In this document: positions 57,723 through 64,000 of the stretch, piece by piece | How the letters are laid out: every line of letters begins with the position of its first letter | Numbering within the stretch: the first letter of the stretch is position 1 | Source: Eriocheir sinensis | Taxonomy: Eukaryota; Arthropoda; Malacostraca; Decapoda; Varunidae | Direction: 5' to 3' | Length of the DNA: 64,000 bases | Assembly (NCBI RefSeq): GCF_024679095.1 | Contig: NC_066512.1 | Span: 17,650,473 to 17,714,472 of the forward strand | Notes under the pieces: model-generated | What the model saw: the letters and a program-made list of their open reading frames with translations, nothing else | What the model was told of the DNA's origin: nothing | The model's database searches: none | Made by a program: the position numbers and the translations under genes

Positions 57723-59685
57723 CAAATTCATTCCACACTCTTGATCCACACACTGTACCTTCCACGCTCCACTGCCAGAAAACACGGTCACAACTACCTG
57801 ATGTATGCACGACCGTACCTATCCTCCATTTGGTGAATATAAGCTACAGCACAACCCATAGGAATGAACCATGCTTGGCCGGGAAATGAACTGTGTATCT
57901 CGCAGTGGGACCAAATAGCACTTGGCACCACATTACCGTATTGCTCTCCTTTCAAAATACTTTCATTATTCTTACAAATAAAAATGTCCCCTTTTGTTTT
58001 CAAATAGCATATCATATTTATTCTAAAATACCAATTATGACTACTGAAATAAACCTAACTAATAAAGATCACTCATGTTAAGTGTTCAGAGCAAGACAAA
58101 TATTACCTAAAATCAGCTGTTTGATAAACAGGAGGTTGATGATATGCAAAACTCAATTCTTGTCCTTAACCTTGAAAACAAGTAATGCTACTTGCAGGAA
58201 GAAAAAAATGTGTAAAGCGACAAGTGAAGGAACGGCATCGTGACACTATCAAATATAGATAGCAAATATTAATAAGCTTGACTTATCATTCCCTCCAGCC
58301 GGGAGTATGCTCACTTCATAAGTCAAATAATCTCTCTGGATTAGTTACTGAGGGCCATTTCAGTTTCCATTACTACACATCCATGAACTAGATAACATTT
58401 CCTTCTCTAATGAGAAATTAATACAGATGGCTTCAGGTAAACCTTGCCAATTCCTTCCACTGTATAAAGAAAACGCATCACTCATCTGACACAATAGAGG
58501 GAGTAATGGCGCTTTGAATTCCATCTGATTAAATATAAATAAGCTTCATCTGAACACCAAAAATTATTAGCATCCCAACAAACCATTTTCCATCATTGTC
58601 ATAACTATCAGTGACAACAGGTGTGACAAATGGATGGTGAGAGAGATGAAGCGAAATGCAGAATGTGCCAGTTGTACTATATTTCTAAGCATATTTTATA
58701 TATTCATTTATATGTCCTGAGTTTCCCTACACCATTCATTGATGATGACCCATTAATGAATGGATCAGTATACAAACTTGAATGAAGATTGTTATCCTCA
58801 ACAGTAGCATTTGGTGACTCATTTTCGGTTGAATATTGCCACTGAATCACTGTGCCAAAAAACATTCATTTTCATACAACAAAACACACAAATTCATGTT
58901 GCCCTTGGGTTCTCCTTGAACACACACAGATGCTTCAAGAAACAAAGATTGGCACAAGGCTGACTGGCATTAGCAGCACACATCAGTCACCCAGATCTGG
59001 TGAGCTGTTATTTCTACTTCAAAGGTAAAGGTTTGTGGAACATTCATCAAAAGTGGTACCATGTCATGCATAGTATCAGTAGTACAGGGTCATCATTCCA
59101 GGATGGTGTGTGCTCAGTCATATGATCCATATTCCACATACAAATGGTAATTTTTCTGTCAACTTTTCCTTTGAAATTTATTTTGTAATATCGAATTCTT
59201 ATTTTTTCTTGCTCAGAAATGCTGAATAACTGATAACTTACTTCAAATGGAAATGGACAGATGTTGAAAAATTATTCGCATGAATAGAAATACCAATGTT
59301 ATATGGGAATGGTACTTTAAATATTGTAAGCATATTCTAGTAGGCGAATCCATTTTTCTCTGACATAACCAGATGTAAAAATTCAATTCATCAATGTCAC
59401 TTAAATCTGTCGACAGTTAACTGGCTTACAGGATCATCTATCTAAGGCCTCTTGCAAGTGTCCACTTTACAAACCTACTGATAGTGACCCAGCAGCCACA
59501 TTTATCATTATGGACCTCACAGCCAGACAAATGACAAACTTCTTGCCATGAAGAGTAGCAGATCATTAAGAGTATATCAAAACCTTGGAAGAAAGTACAA
59601 CTAAACTTTAACTTCAAGTTCGTAATAAGGATTCAAGTCAAATTTCTCGGCACCTAAAGCATGATAACTACTGAGTCAACAAGTT
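57723..59685. other. AT-rich unique sequence, no gene recognised
   Basis: About 2 kb without microsatellites or long frames; most frames are short. No repeat family was recognised internally. Confidence 0.55.
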
Positions 59686-60628
59686 TTCTGAGCCAGTGGT
59701 TCCCAACCTATGGTCCGCGGGCCGGTGCCGGTCCGTGGCTTATGATTTGCTGGTCTGCCAAATTGCTTTACTATAGTCTTCCAAATATGTCAAGCCTGGT
59801 CTAACGTAGGCTCCCGAGGGTCATTTCCTCCCCTCTGCTCTGCCACACAGTCCCAACACCTATCTCTTCCTCTCATATGTAAGCTATAGGTAACATATGA
59901 AAGGAAAAAATAGGTGTTGGGACTGTGTGGCAGAGTAGAGAGGAGAAATGGACCCACGGGAGCCAACGCCAAGGCGGACTCAACAATTTGGTTTCACTAT
60001 AGTGGCTTTTTATTTTGTTCATGATTCAAGAAAATAATAATCTGTCAAAATATTTTTTCAAATAAGTAATTATAATGAAATAAAAATTGAATGAAACGTT
60101 TAGATCTAAGTATGGTGTAACACCCGCTGGACAGACGAGGAAGAAAGAAGAAGAAAAAAAAAAAAAGAGAATGAGAGAAAAGAAGAAAGAAAGAAGAAAG
60201 AAAGAGAAGAGGAGCTAAAGCTAGCGAGAGGGAGATCGGATTTCTAATTTCATTTGTAAAATATGAGATATTACGTTTCGGTTTATTGACAGACCTTGCA
60301 ATAGGTATATGAATCTATCACTATAGGCCTAACAGCTAGTCTTTTCCATGTCTACTGTAGTACAAAGTGCTGTAGTATTTTTCCCTCATGGAGTACATTT
60401 GAATAATTTAGCCTTTAAAATCACTTTACTTTGTAAAATGTGAAACATTACATTGCACGGTATTGTCCCACTGAATTTTCAATAAAAAAAAAATAAAAAA
60501 AAAGGATTTGGACTATATAGATGTCAGTGTATGCTTGGGTCTGTGGCTATGGTACTGGTCCACAGAATTTTTTTCGCTTGCTCAACTGGTCCGTGGCTTT
60601 GAAAAGGTTGGGAACCACTGCTCTAAGC
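59686..60628. mobile_element. 927-bp non-autonomous hAT element with 8-bp TSD
   Basis: The element proper is 59694-60620. It begins CAGTGGTTCCCAACCT and ends with the exact inverted copy AGGTTGGGAACCACTG. The flanks are TTCTGAGC and CTCTAAGC, an 8-bp target duplication matching at 6 of 8 positions and close to the hAT preference nTCTAGAn. Subterminal GGTCCGTGGC-type phrases occur near both ends, as in many animal hAT elements. The interior has no transposase frame. It carries a roughly 235-bp palindrome (59770-60005) and a purine-rich AAGAA stretch (60130-60215). Confidence 0.9.
59770..60005. mobile_element. Nested palindromic (foldback/MITE-like) insertion inside the hAT element
   Basis: Two arms of about 105 bp are inverted copies. 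The left ACTATAGT...GGCTCCCG...CTGCCACACAGTCCCAACA is matched by the reverse complement of 59910-60004. A short central loop with AAGCTATAGGTA lies near 59880-59893. Arms match least well at the outer 30 bp and best toward the loop. Outer ends both read ACTATAGT, suggesting a Tc1/mariner-type MITE, but a clear TA duplication is not seen on both sides. Confidence 0.7.
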
Positions 60629-61303
60629 CCCTGAAATGTAAAATCTGCCAATGGAGTCAAAAGAGTGTCTGCAGCATACCATAACACTGAAGCTACAGTA
60701 ACAATATATATGTACAGTTGACGATACTTACTTCCTGAATTGTTTACTTTTTTATTGAGTACAAATTTTAAGTTATATTCTATCAATGCACTGGCCCAGG
60801 AGTGCTTCTAAAGAGCCTTGCTGCCTGCACTCTTAACTTTATTTCACATCTGATGGTTTTCACAAGACCAAAATATTTCCACCTACTGAATTATCCTTCT
60901 ACATGTTCTGTCTCACTAGAACATCTACAATCCTCATGAAAAAAAAGGCAGCCATTTTATTCCTAAATGAATTTAAATTCACTGCCTATCTACCATTTGT
61001 CTCCACATCCACAGTAACCCCTGTGTGTGCATTATCTACATAGGTCAAATGCCTCCTAGCATCCAAAAACATCAAAAATTGTTCATCCTACTAATTCCTT
61101 CAAAGGTGTGACATCAGTAACCTATGTAACCTATACCCCATGAAACCCTCACATACAAACCAAATCAACTCATTTAACATTAGCTTGTTGTTTTAGAACC
61201 ATGTTATATTCCTTAGGCACAGCACCAAAGGTAAGTTTTTTGACAAATTACTTGCGAGCCTCTTCCTTCCTAGTTTAAACCATTTTGGTACGACATCTCC
61301 CAT
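60629..61303. other. AT-rich unique sequence
   Basis: No repeat or gene recognised. Confidence 0.5.
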
Positions 61304-61570
61304 GCCTTCATGGTGTAGTGGTTAACACATCTAGCCAGGAACCTACAGGCCCAGGTTTGAACCTGGCCTAGGCAGTAAGCACACAGCCCACTCAATTGCT
61401 CATCCTTCTTTTTGGATTAGTCAATAAGTCACTGGAAAACCTAGAAAAGGTAAGCTGTCATAACCAGCATGCCATATCTGCCTTGTATCCGAGGGTAATG
61501 GATTTTCACCCACTTCAGGCTCAAGGGCCAAAGAAACAGATGAGCACCAAACCAAAGCACAACTTCGCAT
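61304..61570 (+). mobile_element. tRNA-derived SINE, copy a
   Basis: The head resembles a tRNA, with A box TGGTGTAGTGGTTA (61311-61324) and B box GGTTTGAACC (61354-61363). It is followed by GGC-AGT, a CTCATCCTTCTTTTTGG segment, and a tail containing CAGGCTCAAGGGCCAA and ATGAGCACC. The same head, body and tail order occurs at 61716-61990 and inverted at 63145-63423. This copy has diverged most in its middle part. Confidence 0.82.
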
Positions 61571-61715
61571 TTGCCCCCCATTTAACCTATAACAACTCCT
61601 GCCACCTCAACATTCTTGAACAAATTTCTCAATTTTGGATCCACATCCTGGCATTTCTCTGACTTGCCTCTACACTCTCCAGTTCTCTGCATTGCATTTA
61701 CATTCACCGTGGTGA
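61571..61715. other. Spacer between SINE copies
   Basis: Unique AT-rich sequence. Confidence 0.5.
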
Positions 61716-61990
61716 TACCTCCACAGTGCAGTTGTTAGCATCCCTACCTACAAATCTGCAGGCTTTAATCCCAGCCAAGCTAACCAGCATCCAGCCCACA
61801 CAGCTGTTCATCCTCCCTTTCAGAATGGTAGATAAATGGGTACCTGGGGATACCTGTGGAAAGTAAATTGTAGTAACCTGGATTTTACACTGGCCCTGTG
61901 TCAGGTTAAGGGTTCTCTCCCATCACAGGCTCAAAGGGCCACCAATGAGCACCATCGCCACACACAGCTATAGGATATGCTCCCAAGTTT
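61716..61990 (+). mobile_element. tRNA-derived SINE, copy b
   Basis: Decayed A box AGTGCAGTTGTTAGCA (61725-61740) and B box GGCTTTAATCCC (61761-61772). The body contains GCTGTTCATCCTCC, GGTACCT and GTAACC phrases. The tail contains CAGGCTCAAAGGGCCA, ATGAGCACC and CACACACAGCTATAGG. Body and tail match the minus-strand copy at 63145-63423 closely. Confidence 0.85.
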
Positions 61991-62381
61991 ACTATGGTGA
62001 TGCCTTGAAGCCAATTACAAAACAGTGATATCTGACCAAAATTTAGGACTGTTTGCACCAAGACCCAACACAAGAAGAATATTTCATGTTGCTATTTCTC
62101 ACAACATGATCAGATGCTATATAAAAAGGGCATCATATTTGAAATATATAAACTCTGACAGCTGACTGTCTTTTATTCATGCTACTAAGTGCCACACAAC
62201 TTCAGTATCTTAAAGGTACGTAAGACACTGGCATTTAAGATGCAACCAAAATTTAGCAGAAAATATGTTGGAGAAGTAAAAATGAGGGAACCTTTCTATA
62301 GCCTTACCTGACTTGACTGAGGGAGCAACTACCACTCACCCCAGACCACATCTGACTCTACTAAACTTAGTATTTCACTTC
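61991..62381. other. AT-rich unique sequence
   Basis: No gene seen. GTCAG|GTAAGGCTA on the minus strand at about 62304 is an isolated splice-like match. Confidence 0.5.
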
Positions 62382-62692
62382 TTAAGCCCAAGTCACACAT
62401 TCACAACAATGACTCCCGGCGCTCTCCCGACTCAGACCACGCCTCCCACCATCGGGCCGCACGCCGACAGTTTTGGAAATTTCAAAACAATCGGGGCCCT
62501 CCCCGACATCTGTCACCCATTGAGAATAAGCTACGGCCGTCGGATGTCCATCTCAACAACGTCGTTTCGACATCGGCTATGGTCGTTACGTTACGTACGT
62601 ATGGCAACGCGACATTCCAAAACTGGCAACGCATGGTCTGGTGTCGGGAGGGCACCGGGAGTCATTGTCGTGAATGTGTGACTGGGGCTTTA
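62382..62692. mobile_element. 305-bp PIF/Harbinger-like MITE with TTA target duplication
   Basis: The element proper is 62385-62689, flanked by TTA on both sides. The outer arms (AGCCCAAGTCACACATTCAC against AGCCCCAGTCACACATTCAC, read inward) agree at about 43 of 47 bases through GACTCCCGG and CTCCCGAC. A second inverted segment, CAGTTTTGGAA against TTCCAAAACTG (62468-62477 and 62615-62625), extends the arms to roughly 90 bp. The 3-bp TTA duplication is typical of PIF/Harbinger. The 122-codon frame spanning it is palindrome translation, not a gene. Confidence 0.85.
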
Positions 62693-63144
62693 TGAGTCCA
62701 GCTCTGCAGCAGGTGGTCCTACCTACTCAATTAATTGGGCCCTGATATTATTATGGTTGGGCAAGATCAATGGTTGGCAGCCTGCAGCTCTTTAAGGAAA
62801 CTTGTGTGGCTCCTGAATCTTCATTAATAATTATTTACCTATTCAAAATGAGGGCATCATACACTGGAACATTAGACTAATTTAACTTTGGAAAGATCTT
62901 ACAACATCAAAGGGGTAAACCCATATATCTGTTTTGAATATTCTCTTATTTCTGTATTAGAGTCCAGTTTTTCAGCCAAATCTTTACACTGCAGTGCAAT
63001 GAGAAAAAAATTCAATGAAACATAAAGGCTCTTCTTATATTATGTGTTGCTGACCCTAGAGTAGGTTACATTATTTGGTTGGTTTACATAAAATTAGAGA
63101 AAACTTATATGCTATAAATTTCCAAAGAATAAAGTGGGGAAATA
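62693..63144. other. AT-rich unique sequence
   Basis: No gene or repeat recognised. Confidence 0.5.
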
Positions 63145-63423
63145 CGCTATAGCTGTATGTGGCTGCGGTGCTCATTTATGTCACATTGGCCTTTTGAGCC
63201 TGTGGCAGGGAAGATCTCATTTTCCCGGGACACAGGGTTAGTGTAACATCTGGGTTACCACACTTTACCTTCCCCTGGTTTTCCTAAGGTACCCTTTTAT
63301 CGACAAGCCCATACGGGAGGATGAACAGCTAGGTGAGTTCCATGCTGACTGCCCAGGCCGGGATTCAAATCCAGGCTCACAGAATCATAGCAAGTCACAC
63401 TAACCATTGCACTACTAAGGTAT
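63145..63423 (-). mobile_element. tRNA-derived SINE, copy c
   Basis: On the minus strand the A box is TAGTAGTGCAATGGTTAG (63417-63400) and the B box GGATTTGAATCC (63372-63361), close to the consensus. The body contains AGCTGTTCATCCTCC, GGTACCTTAGG and TAACCC phrases. The tail contains CACAGGCTCAAAAGGCCAA, ATGAGCACC and CACATACAGCTATAGC. It has the best preserved promoter of the three copies. Confidence 0.87.
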
Positions 63424-64000
63424 GTAAAGAAATTTAGGATCTAGTCAAATACACAAAACTTTTATGACAAATATTGAAATTGTCTTGGTATGTTTTCCAA
63501 ATCTGAGTTTACTGAATCCTTTTCAAAAACCATGTAACTTTTGCTTACATGTAAATGTCAAGTCATTTTTTTCAAGCTCTTAGTTGGGTTGCTCTGATTA
63601 TTGAAGTAAATAGTACAATTCAATTACGCCACTACAAACACCATTCCCACCTCAGCACAATAACAGTCAGTAACCATGACACACAAACAGCCAGGGCTAC
63701 ATCATTGTAAAAAACACTGCACTGACCAGCTGGGACATAAGTCTGCAGCATTCTCTTTATAAATTGGAATTATTCAAGTAACACCAAATATATTCATTCT
63801 GAAGTAGCCTGGATTACTGAACTAAGCAGATACACAAATTCCTGACTCAACCCCAAACATGAGCCTCAGTGTGTTAGGAAAGGGTGCTTTTGAAAATGAA
63901 ATGCACCTTATAAGCCACAAAACACAGTAAGTCCAGTCCCACAACTTCAAACTGCAGTGATGAAGAAGTGGAAGGTAATGTAGAAGATTCACTTTTTTTT
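63424..64000. other. AT-rich unique sequence to the window end
   Basis: No gene, microsatellite or recognised element. It ends in a T run at the window edge. Confidence 0.5.

Noticed and set aside
61304..61375. Functional tRNA gene
   Set aside because: A and B boxes are present but the acceptor and anticodon arms do not pair properly, and the sequence continues into the same body and tail as two other copies, so it is a SINE head.
62313..62681. 122-codon plus-strand frame
   Set aside because: It covers most of the TTA-flanked MITE; the frame is a by-product of its inverted arms.

Overview
This is a eukaryotic nuclear window that is almost entirely non-coding. I see no complete protein-coding gene, no rRNA, no intact tRNA gene, no CRISPR array and nothing prokaryotic. 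Very dense long (AC)n and (AG)n microsatellites, tRNA-derived SINEs, hAT-like and PIF/Harbinger-like non-autonomous DNA transposons, and GT-AG-style splice-site candidates fit an arthropod. A malacostracan crustacean such as a crab or shrimp is my best guess, but this rests on genome texture and not on any marker gene.

Layout. About 1-55.6 kb is microsatellite-saturated. There is a dinucleotide array of 40-160 bp every 0.5-2 kb, often paired as AC next to AG or as CT facing AG, plus GGA, ATT, TAG and AAT trinucleotide arrays. Long strand-asymmetric polypurine or polypyrimidine stretches and several minisatellites (periods about 32, 40, 58, 74, 99, 136 and 141 bp) lie between them. Two copies of one 194-bp hAT-like MITE lie in opposite orientation at 1.92 and 10.76 kb, both with 8-bp target-site duplications. 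Less repetitive, GC-richer islands lie at about 20.0-22.5, 32.2-33.4, 36.2-38.7 and 43.3-45.2 kb. About 55.9-64 kb has a different texture: AT-richer, with no long dinucleotide arrays, and populated by dispersed elements. These are a 927-bp hAT element with a nested palindrome, three copies of one tRNA-derived SINE family, a 305-bp PIF/Harbinger-like MITE with TTA target duplications, and two further tRNA-like promoter relics.

Coding potential. Most long open frames are translations of simple repeats (Cys-Val, Leu-Ser, Arg-Glu, Thr-His) and are not genes. Three short segments look like possible exons. One is a minus-strand segment at 25.82-25.96 kb with an upstream in-frame stop, a CCACC-ATG context and a GTAAGT donor. 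One is a 36-nt minus-strand segment at 44.19-44.22 kb whose acceptor abuts GTAAGG, so it could be a microexon or a recursive-splicing site. One is a plus-strand segment at 52.89-52.97 kb that also contains a TATA box. None matches a protein I recognise. The window is most simply read as intergenic or deep intronic sequence, possibly within a very large gene on the minus strand.
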